Source of the DNA: Isoetes taiwanensis
Taxonomy: Eukaryota > Streptophyta > Lycopodiopsida > Isoetales > Isoetaceae
Reading direction: 5' to 3'
Assembly (NCBI GenBank): GCA_021234155.1
Contig: JAJEKV010000022.1
Span: 8,932,934-8,996,933, forward strand
DNA length: 64,000 nt
Of the stretch, positions 49,614 through 60,140 are shown in pieces. The notes under the pieces are model-generated. The model was given only the letters and a program-made list of their open reading frames with translations, made no database searches and had not been told where the DNA came from. Made by a program: the position numbers and the translations under genes. Numbering within the stretch: position 1 is the first letter of the stretch; each line of letters opens with the position of its first letter.

Positions 49614-50200
49614 TCCCTATTTGTTAGTAGCAGAGGCATGCGCAGATTGAGTTGTGGGGGGAGAGTGGAAAGCTGCAGTGAGTGCATCGAAGTCATCGGA
49701 CAGAGTGAGAAGCAGTAGGGGTTGGGGCAGAGTGAGAAGCAGTAAGAGTTGGGGTGGCATATAACTGAGGAGTAGTGGCAGTGGCAGCAGGGCGTGGGGC
49801 TGGAGCAGACGGTGGAGGAGCATGATCAGAGGAGGTGGGGGCTGCAGCTGAATGGCCCGGAGGGTCTGCAGCAACATTCGGTGAGCGGAAAATGTGCATC
49901 TTGCCTCAAACTAGTCCCGCAGCTCCTCCTTGACATCGGATGCCTCGAATCTTGGTGAGCTCACGCCTGCGGGACTCTTGTTGCGCTGGGGTGAGGTCTC
50001 AGTCCACATACAAGGATGTTCCCTTCAATTGCTATGTACTTGCATGCTACTGTGAATATGACAATACGGTTGTAGGCAGAACGTCGAGACAGAAAAAGGA
50101 GAAAGAAATTAGTCTCCAATATGGAATTGCTCTGTTTACATTTTGGAATCCCTTGTTGTTGAAGCTTGAAATTCATAGCAGTTGTGAATTAGCGTAGTGA

Positions 50201-50846
50201 ATTTAAATTTAAGCCATTAGGTGTGCACCTTATTCTGCTCATGATGATGGTTCTTTATCAAAATGTTTGACATGTTATAGTAACGGCCATATCTCCAGCA
50301 TTTTTCCTTCCAAGTGTGAGAAAGGAAAGCCAGTGGGTGTGCACCTTATTCAGCTCATGAAGATGGCTCTGAAGATATTAAATCTTCCTTGGCAGTAGCG
50401 ACATATAAAATCTTCCCCAACATTTGCATTATCTGCATTATCTGGGTAGCTAGATTTCAATGTAACCTAAGTACATTCTAGTAGATCTGGCTGTATGTTT
50501 GTAGTGTATCTCTGAATAGGAAATAATACAATAAGATGAATAAGACACATTTTTAAGGAATTAAAAATGCAAGTTAATAAAATACAAAGCTCCCTAATAT
50601 AGCTAAAACAATTTCTTAACATGACAGTTTCCAATTTCTAAAGTACCATTTGAATAAGTCTAATTAATCAGGATTTATTTGCATAATGATTTGTTTACAT
50701 TATGAAGCCATGTTTACAACATCAGCTTTAACCTAGAAAGGTGGCAAACACATACATTTGGCACACATGGTAAAGCCCGGATGGCATATACAAAGCTTAT
50801 CCAACCAACTTATTAGTCGAATAACAATGGACTGCTGAGGAGTCAA
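50201..50846. other. Duplicated AT-rich flank and probable 3' UTR of E2 gene
   Basis: Up to 50719 this matches copy A and includes the 35-bp direct repeat beginning ggtgtgcacctta. The remainder, 50720-50846, is unique and probably belongs to the 3' UTR of the E2 gene read on the minus strand. Confidence 0.5.
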
Positions 50847-51488
50847 TCAAGTAGCACATTCCAAAGACTTCCTTACACATTGCCGTACTCTCCTGCAAAC
50901 AAAATGCACATTAAAAATTCTGAAATCCTGAAGGCTCTCCAACTAAATTTTCTAATTTGATTAACAAAGTCTTAACAACATGTTATAAGACCTCGGGTCA
51001 TTGTGATACAAATGTGCTGGTTCTGAATTCGCTGGACTAGATGGATTGGGATCTGTGAATAGAGACTGCAAAGCCACAATGACATGAAAACAATCAGTCG
51101 AGACAAAAAATTTAGAAAAAGAAGAAACTCTGTTCAGAAAAAGAAGAAACCCATGCAAACAATAATGGAGAAGTTGATCACAAACATGCATCAGCATAAC
51201 CTACTTTACTTACTTGGATAGATGTCAAGATGGTACAGATATTATGACATGGAGACCATGCGTCTTGAATAATGTCCATACATAATGTGCCATCATTGTA
51301 GGCTGTCAAATTGCCACGTGAAATCAGGGATCTTCAGTTACTGACCTTTGCATAGACTTATATATGCAACACGTACCATTAGGATGGAATACATCAGAAC
51401 TGAACCTGACATGTGGTGGCTTTGCAGGATAATGCTCTTCAAATGTTAACTGCAGTGGTAGAATAGCCCCTAATATTTCATCCAATCC
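50847..51488 (-). CDS. Ubiquitin-conjugating enzyme E2, RAD6/UBC2-like, C-terminal exons
   Basis: Four minus-strand exons join in frame: 51488-51377, 51302-51214, 51065-50977 and 50892-50847 (stop TGA at 50847-50849). They are separated by GT-AG introns of 74, 148 and 84 nt. Together they give 111 residues: PLQLTFEEHYPAKPPHVRF, DVFHPN (the HPN motif), DGTLCMDIIQDAWSP with the catalytic Cys at 51280-51282, ILTSIQSLFTDPNPSSPANSE, and a final RVRQCVRKSLECAT. This fold passes ubiquitin from E1 to substrates with an E3. RAD6-type E2s are about 150 residues, so roughly 45-60 N-terminal residues are missing. I found no exon for them upstream, where a LINE begins at 52462. It is either split by that insertion in an intron or 5'-truncated. 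The first splice acceptor is tentative. Confidence 0.85.
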
Positions 51489-52461
51489 CTGAGTTACCTA
51501 ATTGATAGAAACCCAAGCGAACCTGCAATCCTAAAATGATGAAAAACAACAACGTTCATTGCATTCATTACTATGAAGAAACTATATGCATCTACTATGC
51601 AAAGCAATCCATTAAGGCGTAGATACCTAACAACATATTATTCTTAGCAAATTAAGTTAGGCATCTTAAAAACATCGTGATTCATCAGGTTTGCTAACTC
51701 GAGCAATTTGCCTTCATTCTAATAGCATAGTTCAGTATTACCTACACAAACTTTAAATGCCAGGGCACATGTGTATCATTTGAAAGAGCGGACTTTCACG
51801 TAAACTCTCTTTGGTTGCTCACACAGAGCAAAGAGGTTGCTTCAATAAAAACTGTACCATGCAATAGAATGTCAATGATTGCACTTATTAACAATAGAAC
51901 AGACATGTAACAACAATTGGCAGGTTTTCCTCTATATTGCCATTCCAAGTGTCTACAGAAGCTTCGTTGCTAGCAAATTATAAAATGGATTCTACCCTCT
52001 AGAAAAGGAAAAATGCTTAACACCCATGCAGATAATCACAAAAATGAGTTCATGTTTAACCTCTATATTTCGAAGTGCTAATGAACTCTGAATTGGGTTC
52101 TTCTAGCCACTGCCTGAATCCAACATGTTGCATCCTCTACTGCACATTCTTAATATAGGAACCAATTATGGGGTCCTTCTAGCCATTGCATGAATCCAAT
52201 GTGTTGCATCTACTGCACATAAAATAGGAACCAATTAGAGATGCCAATGCATGATCACTTGAGTCCTTATGCTGCTTCTGTCTTGCAATAAATTTTCAGA
52301 CCAACGGATTTTACCTTTCAACTTTTATTGTGCCCTTATCACATGGGGAGCTTGGTCCGAGCTTGGCAGCTAAGTGCTGAACTTAAAATACCAATAAATA
52401 ATGAAACTAATCACAAAAAACAAAACAATTGAATGCACTGTACATATCCTTAGACATGAAG
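51489..52461. other. Putative E2 intron or upstream DNA
   Basis: No coding exon with the missing E2 N-terminus could be recognised. The stretch contains the tandem repeat at 52095-52237. Confidence 0.4.
52095..52237. repeat. Tandem duplication, about 70-76 bp units
   Basis: The units 52095-52170 and 52171-52237 share gggt(t/c)cttctagcca, tgaatccaa, gttgcatc, tactgcaca and ataggaaccaatta in the same order, with about 10 bp of indels. Confidence 0.8.
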
Positions 52462-55400
52462 GAATAGAATAGAATAGAATAATTTTTTTATCGTCCACTG
52501 AGACCAATCGGCCTATGGGACCCAGAAGGAGCGCAGCAAACTTATTACTGCTCGGGTTAAAAAAACCCCGCCCCGAAGGGTTTTCGAGGGAAAAACCGTG
52601 GCAGTAATAAGAATGCTGTCAAACTGTACAAGTATACATCATCATGAAATAAATGTGTATGTACATGTCAAGTGCGTGCCCGAGGACATAGCTGATCTCG
52701 CATGTCCATGACCTCCTGAAGGTATGATCCTAGCATCCGTACGGATGCCGTGCTCAATGTCACATGTAGCGGCTGGCCAGGCCTGACCAACTCAGCATAG
52801 CGCATCCGGATTTGATCATATGCTGGGCAACTTTGAAGGGTATGAGATTCATCCTCAATGACTCCCATTTGGCAAAGATTGATGTGAGCTCGTCCCGACG
52901 TGGCTCACCAATCCATCCGCCCGCTCTCAATTCGAAGATGATGTGCCCCCAATGTAATGGAGGCAATGAGTCTGCGTCTTTTCATGGGCAAGTGGGTGCG
53001 CAGGTAGCATTGTGGGCCTCGTTCCAATGTGGGATTTATGTATACCGGTAGTTTGCCGCCTTGACTGCTCAAGGGCGCCGGCATCCCAAAGCTTGCGATG
53101 AAGCAAGCGCCAAGATATTGCCTTAAGCTATGGCGACCGCCTGCTGTTTGCACATGTATGCACTGTGCTCTCGCATTCCATCTAGCCATCCATTGAGCTC
53201 TCTTTTCCCTCCAAAGCAAGCCTTGAGGCGCCAGGCCCCATTGCCATGATATAAGCTAGTTTTGGGAGACGAGCATCGCCCATGTTGACCATCTTCGAAA
53301 ATAGACAATGTGGCGATCAAGGGCCGCCCTCAAGAGGCAAGAATCGCTTTTCGCAAAGAGAATTTGATATGGGACTGTGGACTTCACCCCTAGTGCTCGT
53401 ACTCAATAAGGCTTTCTCGCACTGCCCAAGTCATTCCAAGTAGCGAGGGATACCATCGGGCCCCATACTTCAACCCCGTGATAAAAGGACAGGCTCCACT
53501 AAGACTTTGAACAGGTGTGACTGATGGGTCCAATCATACAACTCGCTTCTATGACTATTGTTTTGCATTGCATATAGTGCTTTCCACCACCAGAATCAGA
53601 GTCGTATGGATGTCCCCGGTGCATAGTAGACGGAAACTCCACTCCCAAATATTTGTATGTGGATGCTACTTCCACATTCTCGCCCTAACGGAAGGAGGGG
53701 ATCCTCTACCGTCGTGAAGATGATATGAAAACCACCTTAGTCTTGGCCAAGTTGACGCGTATATATCGCCGCTTGACAAAATGTGTCCGTGGCATCGAGA
53801 TGTCGTTGCATGTCCGCTGGTGTGTGTTAGAGGTCCACATCATCAGATATATTAAGCGCTTGATGATCCGGTAGAGAAGGTGAGCCCCGCCGCCCCATTA
53901 TCGCCAAGCCCAGCTCTCCAATTGATCAATGTAAAGCCCAAACAATGTTGGGGAGAGAGGGCATCCCCCGGAACCCCGATACTACTATCAAATGGTTGGC
54001 TTGTCGGCCGCAACCTAACCCGAGCATCTTTCATAAAGCCCGCATTAATCGATTCTCGCAAATCTACCGGAACCCCCCCGCCGCAATCTTGCCCATAGTT
54101 TTTCCAGGAGGCACGGTGTCAAATGCCTTTGCAAAGTCCACGAAGCAACAATATAGATCCTGACGGCGGTTCCTGCTGTCTTCAAGCGAGCTCGCAATGT
54201 GAAGATGTGGTCAATGGTTGAGTGTCGGGTCACGAATCCTCGCATGGGTGAGGGCTCAGATCCCTCGCCGCCGCCTCGCCCGGCCAATAAGCTGCTCGAG
54301 AATCCCAAAGAAGCAATTTTGCAAACACCGAACCGACCATGATTGTTCGGTAATTGGTTGGCAAAGGCGGGTCACCCGCCTTTATAGATGGGAACAACTC
54401 GCTATTGGTCCACCGCGATCGGAAGTTTTCGTAATGCCTTGTTGAACAAGGCGGTTAGCACCGGTATTATGGACGGCCCCGCCCACTTAATCAATTCCTA
54501 CCGCATGCCATCCAGGTCGGGGCTTTCCCATTGGCAAGACGCCGTAAAGCCTTGTTCCACGCCCGAATCTGTGATTTCCAAAGACCGGGCCTTCTTGCAG
54601 GGTAATGCCGCATGTGCACCCCGAGGGTCGATAGTCTGTTGCAAGTATTGCCTCCACGCCGGGGAGTGATGTTCCCCGTGGGGCTGACCGGCTTTCTAAG
54701 AACCCTTCGCTGTGGTAAGGTCCGGGGGGTGACGTTCTGGGAGATAAAACATTTCCTTTGATGTGCTGCAATGTACCCGGCTTTCTTAGCTTTAAGGAAG
54801 ACGCCAGATCGCTTGTCGGGACCGCATGTGGGCATAAAGCAAAATCGCGGACTTGGCGGAGCAGCGTTTGTGTTCCTTGCACTCGCATCAAACCATTGAT
54901 TACGTGGGAAGGTTGTGTTCCCCGAGGTCCGTCATGCTGGCGGCTTATCCCAAAGCATCTCTCGCCAAGAAGCCCTAAGCACATCGGGCCACCGGGTGCT
55001 CTGTTGCTCTAGTGTAGGATATTGCAAAATTTCTGCCAGTCATCTATAAGCATCCGGGCATAAGCCCCGCGATGTTCATAATCCAATCGCAGGTGAGGCA
55101 TGTGAGGAGTCGTGGTACGGGGGTTCGCACAACCCGCCAAGCCAACTTCAAGTAAAGTGGTAAAGTGGTCCGAAGTCGATCTCTTCATCCCTATTAGTTG
55201 TTCCCACCGGAAGTGCTTGACGACATGCATATCCCCGCCGGGCACCAAAGACATAGTCCACCACACTAGATCCTCCCCCCGGTTTTCCCCGGGTCTACAA
55301 GTGCTCTTAAGGGTGGACGGCCACCGCGTGCGAGTCCATTGCGATTACACAGTCAAAGATACCACGCAGCAAAAGCAATTGTCTACCATAGCGTGTGACC

Positions 55401-55740
55401 CGATTGTCATCGATGTCCGGGGTAATTCGCTTCGCAGGACGCACTGCAATATATCATCATCAAAGGGATCAAATCTCATGGGTTGTTCTACCCCGGTCGC
55501 GGCGCATTGAAGTCTCCAAGGAGTATGACACCGCCTAACCGCTTATGTCAGCCGTATGTCATCATATAGATCGACATAGGGTCCAGCCTATCCACATCCG
55601 AAAGTGGGTGTGATAGAAGTTGCTTTCTCGCATGTGGAAAGTAGCAGCTCGCCACAAAGAGGGTCTCAAGCATCTTGTAGCTTTGCACACGCACCCACAA
55701 GTACCGGTTGTGCTTGTCTGTCTTGAACAAGGAGGACTCC
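52462..55740 (-). mobile_element. RTE-like LINE, copy C, 5'-truncated
   Basis: Minus strand. A short GAATA tail (52462-52481, four units) is followed by the module ttatcgtccactgagacc and the 3' UTR hairpin word CCCCGCCCCGAAGGG at about 52566-52580. RT and part of the endonuclease follow. Homology to copies A and B stops near 55740, inside the endonuclease, giving a typical 5' truncation. It lies within or just upstream of the E2 gene, in the same orientation. Confidence 0.85.
52668..55740 (-). pseudogene. LINE endonuclease-reverse transcriptase remnant, copy C
   Basis: The C-terminal region is clearest here: ESHTLQSCPAYDQIRMRYAEL at about 52790-52850 and NPTLERGPQCYL at about 53000-53040. 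The RT catalytic box has decayed: the minus strand near 53850 reads ISDDVD where copies A and B have IYADDVD. The endonuclease SDH motif is in a frame at 55009-55266 (MKRSTSDHFTTLL). Several frameshifts and stops are present, so this copy is inactive. Confidence 0.8.
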
Positions 55741-58700
55741 ATAATATGTCTTTATGCTGATGGATTAACATATGAACAATGAATCTGAACATGTAAAATG
55801 CCTCTTTCCTTAAATATGATTTTAAATATAATTAACTTTATATTGCAAGAAGAAGCGATAGAAGATTTTCAAGCCCATAGTTTCTTACAACAGACTGCAT
55901 ATTTTGCAGCTAAATAAAGCTATACATCATATAATACAAAAGGAAATTGTGAAGCTTACCTGAACTAATTTTGAGAAATCCTTGAAAACTGTTATACTGG
56001 GAAGAAAAAAACAACATTCTTGAAACTACAGGAACTGCAAGGCAGCCTCTAATAGCCCCACCTTAGCCCTACCTTAACTAAAACTTACCTGTCAGGCGTA
56101 GTCATAAGGTGTACATAAAAGTTTTGAAGACCCATCTTGATGAAACAATAAACAGAGTAGAGGAAGCTATCCAGCTTGCAAATGCAACATCCATCCGTGT
56201 AATAGGTGGTCTATTCAACAATGCATGTGCTCCTTTACTCGGTAACAATTCTTGTGGTACTTCCATGTCTATATCTACTCAGCAATATAGACCTCTAGAG
56301 CCCGGAGGAGATTAGCATCCAAAAGGACATTGCAAATTAGAACAAATTGTTAAAGAATGAGAATGAGAATGAGAATGATTTTTTATCGTCCACTGAGGCC
56401 AATCGGCCTATTCTGACTATGCATCCCTTAGTTGACATCTAAGCCTGTATATTCATGTATGTTCACTATAATTTCTAACATTATCGCATGTATGCACATA
56501 GAAATATCAATCTGCCTGTGTGTATTATAATTCTAATCAATAGTCTAAACTAAAACAGCATTCAACATAAAAATGCTAGAAGAAATCCACTAAATGGATC
56601 TAATGGCTCTAAAACAGTGGCATATGCAAATACATATGCACGGCAACATTTATGCCCTAAAATAAACAGAAATATAGAGCCAACAAATGAAGCCTCCTTT
56701 GGTCCTATAGAAAAATTTCTACTGCCATAGTGTTGCTGGAAAACATGGTAGCTTACAATGCCCAACTACAATAAACTGAAGTCTTTGTCCAAGTAGTGAA
56801 CTTTATAAGTAAGAATCTGCTCCAGGAAAATGAACACAAAGAAATGGAAAATACTCTATATGTTTTGCATGAAGCTTATAATTCTCTTATAACTATTTGT
56901 TCTCTTCCATGCTAGAACTGTATGAGATAGAACTTTCATGTCAAAGGGCATGTGTTGCATGTCAGAATAAAGGCTAATTAAAATGCAAATGAACTTTCAG
57001 GTTTTAGCATCCCTATGTATCATGCAAGGGCACAGATCTTGATAGGCAACAAAACTCATGGCTCTTTGAAGCAATCAAGCAGCAGCTATTTACTGTCCAA
57101 GTACTAAACAATAGGATAATGTGGTACAGCAGCATGACATACTATAAAATGGAAATGAGTTGCCTCAAGCACCAGGCTCTTAACATTTGCAAAAGGAAAT
57201 ATGTCAACACGAATATAAGCAGATATGAATGAGAATTACTACATTTTTATGCTCATGAGATGATACTACAGCTTATAACAATAAAGGAATATGAGATGTC
57301 ATTGGCATTTGAGCAAAAGATACTGTACACCTATATAGGATGTTATAAACATTCCTATCATGCATATAGTGCAAAACATCCATAGCATCTTTTATGCATT
57401 AATCAAAGGTCCTCATTTAAAAAGAGCAATTGCAAATGACAAAATAGCCTAGCATCACAAATAACTTAGTAAGGGATTAAATGATTGCATGCCAAGATCC
57501 GTGCAAAAGGAATTACCTCAGATACTTGTAGAACAATTACTAAAATTGAAATCCATGTGAAAAGAAATGACCTGCACATGAACCGATCTCTTTCAAAACC
57601 AGGAAAGGAAAATCTAATATCACTCGGAGTCACATAATGAGGAGCCTTACCTCCACCAGTGCCTTTTAGTTATGATTCTAATGCATGGCCTTCTTCCATT
57701 TTGTATTTGGGCTGCAAAAATATATTACAATCAATTAAAGACGTAGTTAAACACAGAATAATCTCAAAAGCAAAAAATCTTATACAGATGAAGAAAGCGT
57801 CATCTGAATATTTCCATCCGAGCTCAAATCCAACCGGATGCACCGTCCTAATCGTCATAGCAAATATGGCATGCATCCTCCTTGTCATTATTTGGCCAGA
57901 ATACCTTGAAAATAAGGAAATCCTGATGCGTGATCTGAGCATGGTTGCAGCCGAGGATAAGACATCCACGATATGAAATGCACAAAAACTGAGCATTCGT
58001 TCGAAGATCCGAGTTTCAAAGTCAATTGATCTGCATGTAACAACTAAGATTTATCATCCTAAAACTAAACCTACCGCCCATAACCTATTCGAAACCTAAG
58101 ATGGACATCGTCGTCGGATCGAGGATCGGCTCCAAAATCCGTCAAGATCTCCCTGGATATCGAATTTGCATGCAGGTACCATTCCAATCCATCTCTCGAC
58201 AGCTGCAGAAGGGCGATTGAATCCAAAAATAGAAACGGCCTCCAAAATCATACCCCCATCGAACCCCTAATTTTTGTTTTTTGATTTTTGGTCATCGGGA
58301 AAGTTTGGCGGCGACAAAAAAAGCCCCATACCTTAGGCAAACCTACATGAAAAAAAATACAAAAAGTTTTCGGGACCCCGGAAAAACCAAATTTAAACAA
58401 TAGGATAAAGCACATCAAATTTTTGTTTAATATGACATTTTGTGCCAGAAAAAAAAAGAGGACGACACATGTATTTTGAAAAAAATTAAATGAAGATAGA
58501 AAGAAAATCACATCATGATAAGCCCCAATTCGTGTCTATATTCTGTAGAGAATATGTCAAATCTTACAGATCACAGCGGAGCTGTTGGGGGCGATGGCAA
58601 ATCTGTCCTTTGTCGAAAGAAACAGGGCACTACCAGAGGCACTATAGCTTTCTTATGCTTGGAAGTAAGGGATCGCAGAAATTTATGCAAGCTACAGCAA

Positions 58701-58821
58701 AGAGAAAGCCATTCTTTTGCACAAATCAATCAAGCAAAATAGGTAAAAACTCCTTCTTAAGCCAGGGTAGTCCATTCCCAGTAGATAAACCAGGGTATTT
58801 CATTTCGACTGGGGTATGGAG
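55741..58821. other. Mostly non-coding, with two exon-like fragments
   Basis: Two pieces look like exons but are unidentified. One is a plus-strand frame at about 56095-56315. It follows an acceptor-like cttacctgtcag and contains VLKTHLDETINRVEEAIQLA and RPLEPGGD before a stop. The other is a minus-strand open stretch at about 57662-57572, ending TGCAG before a GT, with KAPHYVTPSDIRFSFPGFE. A minus-strand frame at about 58165-58075 (EILTDFGADPRSDDDVHLRF) might be a first exon. None of these can be joined to the E2 gene. Confidence 0.3.
56355..56412 (-). mobile_element. Minimal LINE 3' end with hexameric GAATGA tail
   Basis: Four GAATGA units (56355-56378) are followed by ttttttatcgtccactgagg and ccaatcggccta, after which similarity stops. 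Only about 34 bases of the LINE 3' module are present. The tail unit is a hexamer rather than the usual GAATA pentamer. Confidence 0.7.
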
Positions 58822-58983
58822 CTATGGGGCTTCTTTCCAAGTTATGGGTTCGGGATTTAGGATAGAAAAATTTAGAGAATGTGAGGTCATCCAAGGCAGA
58901 TGGACTATGCTTGCTATTCTTGGTGCCTTGACTGTTGAGACTTTTTTTGGTGTCATGAGTCTCGATAGGATATTCATGTGTTG
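58822..58983 (+). pseudogene. Lhcb4 (CP29)-like chlorophyll a/b-binding protein fragment
   Basis: The plus-strand frame 58490-58984 ends in a segment resembling the first membrane helix region of the minor antenna CP29: [20 protein letters not shown] followed by [10 protein letters not shown]. The family pattern is FRECELIHGRWAML...GALTVE. The glutamate and arginine of the helix are kept, but the His that normally ligates chlorophyll in ELIHGRW is Gln here. Nothing before or after can be matched to the rest of the roughly 250-residue protein. I read it as a fragment or pseudogene of a photosystem II antenna gene. It could instead be a single exon of a divergent gene. Confidence 0.5.
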
Positions 58984-59249
58984 ATGTCTTGTGTCTGATT
59001 ATGTTGTTATCTAGGTTATGGTGATGCCACACTTCGAGGTGGCTATATTATATGTTATGGTCTGTCATGTGTTATGCTTTCCACAGCTAGGCCGGTCCCG
59101 AAGGAGACGGGACAAATGACAGGTCTATTCCTCCCACATCAAATCTTGCTCACCATCGAGAGTATGGCATCAGATAGATGGCCTGATGTTAGCAAGATAG
59201 TTGCTGACATGGCAAAATCTCCTATTTATATACGACCAGGGCATTATAT
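58984..59249. other. No assigned feature
   Basis: A 98-codon plus-strand frame at 59074-59370 runs into the complement of the gypsy fragment and has no recognisable domain. Confidence 0.3.
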
Positions 59250-60140
59250 ACGAGTAGAGGTCGTCACACATTTATCGGTGGTTTTACCTTTTCCAAAGAT
59301 GCAATCTTACCATGATCCACTTGTAAATCAATTTTTGAAACATAATTGCCCAATAGTTTTCCTCCTCTAGTGAGGAAAATACACTTAGCATGATTTAAAC
59401 TCATCTCATACAATTTGTGCATCTTAAGAACTTTTATGAGATTCCAACTTATCTCGTCTAGGAGTAGAAAAGACTGTCAAGTCATCTATGAAGACATTCA
59501 GAAAAGTCTATAATATCATGGAACGCATATGAACTCGTTGAAATGGAGTCAGAGCATGTGTGAGGACAAAAGGTAATGCCTTACAAGCATAGATGTCAAA
59601 TGGTGTTCGAAAAACTGTCATTGCTTAAGGTGGTCGATAAATCTTGCTATGAATATATAGAGTAAATATCAAAAAAGAATAGGCCTGCTTCCCTACAACA
59701 ATATCAAGAAAGTGTCTATAGATGGTGTAGGAAAATGATCTCTTTTAGTAGCTTTGTTGTGATCTCTATAATGAATACATACTCAAATTGTTTTATTTGA
59801 CTTTCTCACTAAAGAACTGATCCATAAATTTGGCTCTGGTACAATAAATCCCCCTTCCAAAAGCTTCATGACTTCGTCCTTTACTTGGTTCTCTATGGTT
59901 GGACTCCCTCCTTTGAGCTTATTAAACTGTCCTTGATCCATGTTTTGAATCAATACTGTAAAGTACGGTCTCTGGTAGAATTCCCTTCAATTCCTTGTAA
60001 TTTATTGCCAAAACATCCTTGAATTTTTGGAACAAAGATATCAAGTCGAATCTTTCTTCTTGAGTAAGATCTTCTTCGTTCTTTCTCGTCTCCTTGAGAA
60101 ATATTAACGTTCTTAATTGGATGTGGTGATAAAGATGATC
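59250..60140 (-). mobile_element. Ty3-gypsy reverse transcriptase fragment
   Basis: Minus strand, RT only. From the 5' side: KFKDVLAINYKELKGI at about 60030-59985, then KLKGGSPTIENQ and VKDEVMKLLEGGFIVPEPN at about 59920-59835. HYRDHNKATKRDHFPTPSID follows at about 59800-59740. The catalytic box NVFIDDLTVFS is at about 59500-59465, and NHAKCIFLTRGGKLLG with KIASLEKVKPPINV at about 59395-59262. These are in order and unmistakable for the family, but need at least two frames. It is unrelated in position and strand to the gypsy at 24.7-28.1 kb. Confidence 0.85.

Larger units (their letters stand above)
46171..50200 (-). mobile_element. RTE-like LINE, copy B
   Basis: Minus strand, best preserved member of the family here. 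From 3' to 5': GAATA tail, conserved module 46229-46270, and a 3' UTR with AAAACCCCC...GGGTTTTCGAGG at about 46314-46345. Then come the C-terminal region, RT, endonuclease, and a Pro/Ala/Thr-rich 5' segment at about 49690-49900. The 5' limit is approximate, because homology with copy A continues into AT-rich DNA up to 50719. Assignment to the RTE-like group rests on the EN-RT layout and microsatellite tail and is inference. Confidence 0.85.
41489..50719. repeat. Segmental duplication, copy B
   Basis: This is the counterpart of 1-9157. The right end of homology (50719) lies 128 bp from the stop codon of the E2 gene at 50847. The left end extends at least to 41489, where the window cuts copy A. 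Flanking DNA beyond 50719 and beyond 9157 is unrelated. Confidence 0.9.

Noticed and set aside
51490-51523. Extra 25-nt micro-exon of the E2 gene (between TTGCAG and GTAACT)
   Set aside because: It does not translate into any E2 sequence in the required phase and would introduce a stop in one frame.
57670-57996. 108-codon minus-strand frame opposite a 105-codon plus-strand frame
   Set aside because: Both strands are open over the same DNA and neither gives a recognisable family. There is no splice or start support beyond the short stretch listed elsewhere.
58490-58821. Upstream part of the 164-codon frame as an intact LHC protein
   Set aside because: Only the last third matches the family. 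The upstream residues have no transit peptide or LHC pattern, and downstream helices are absent.
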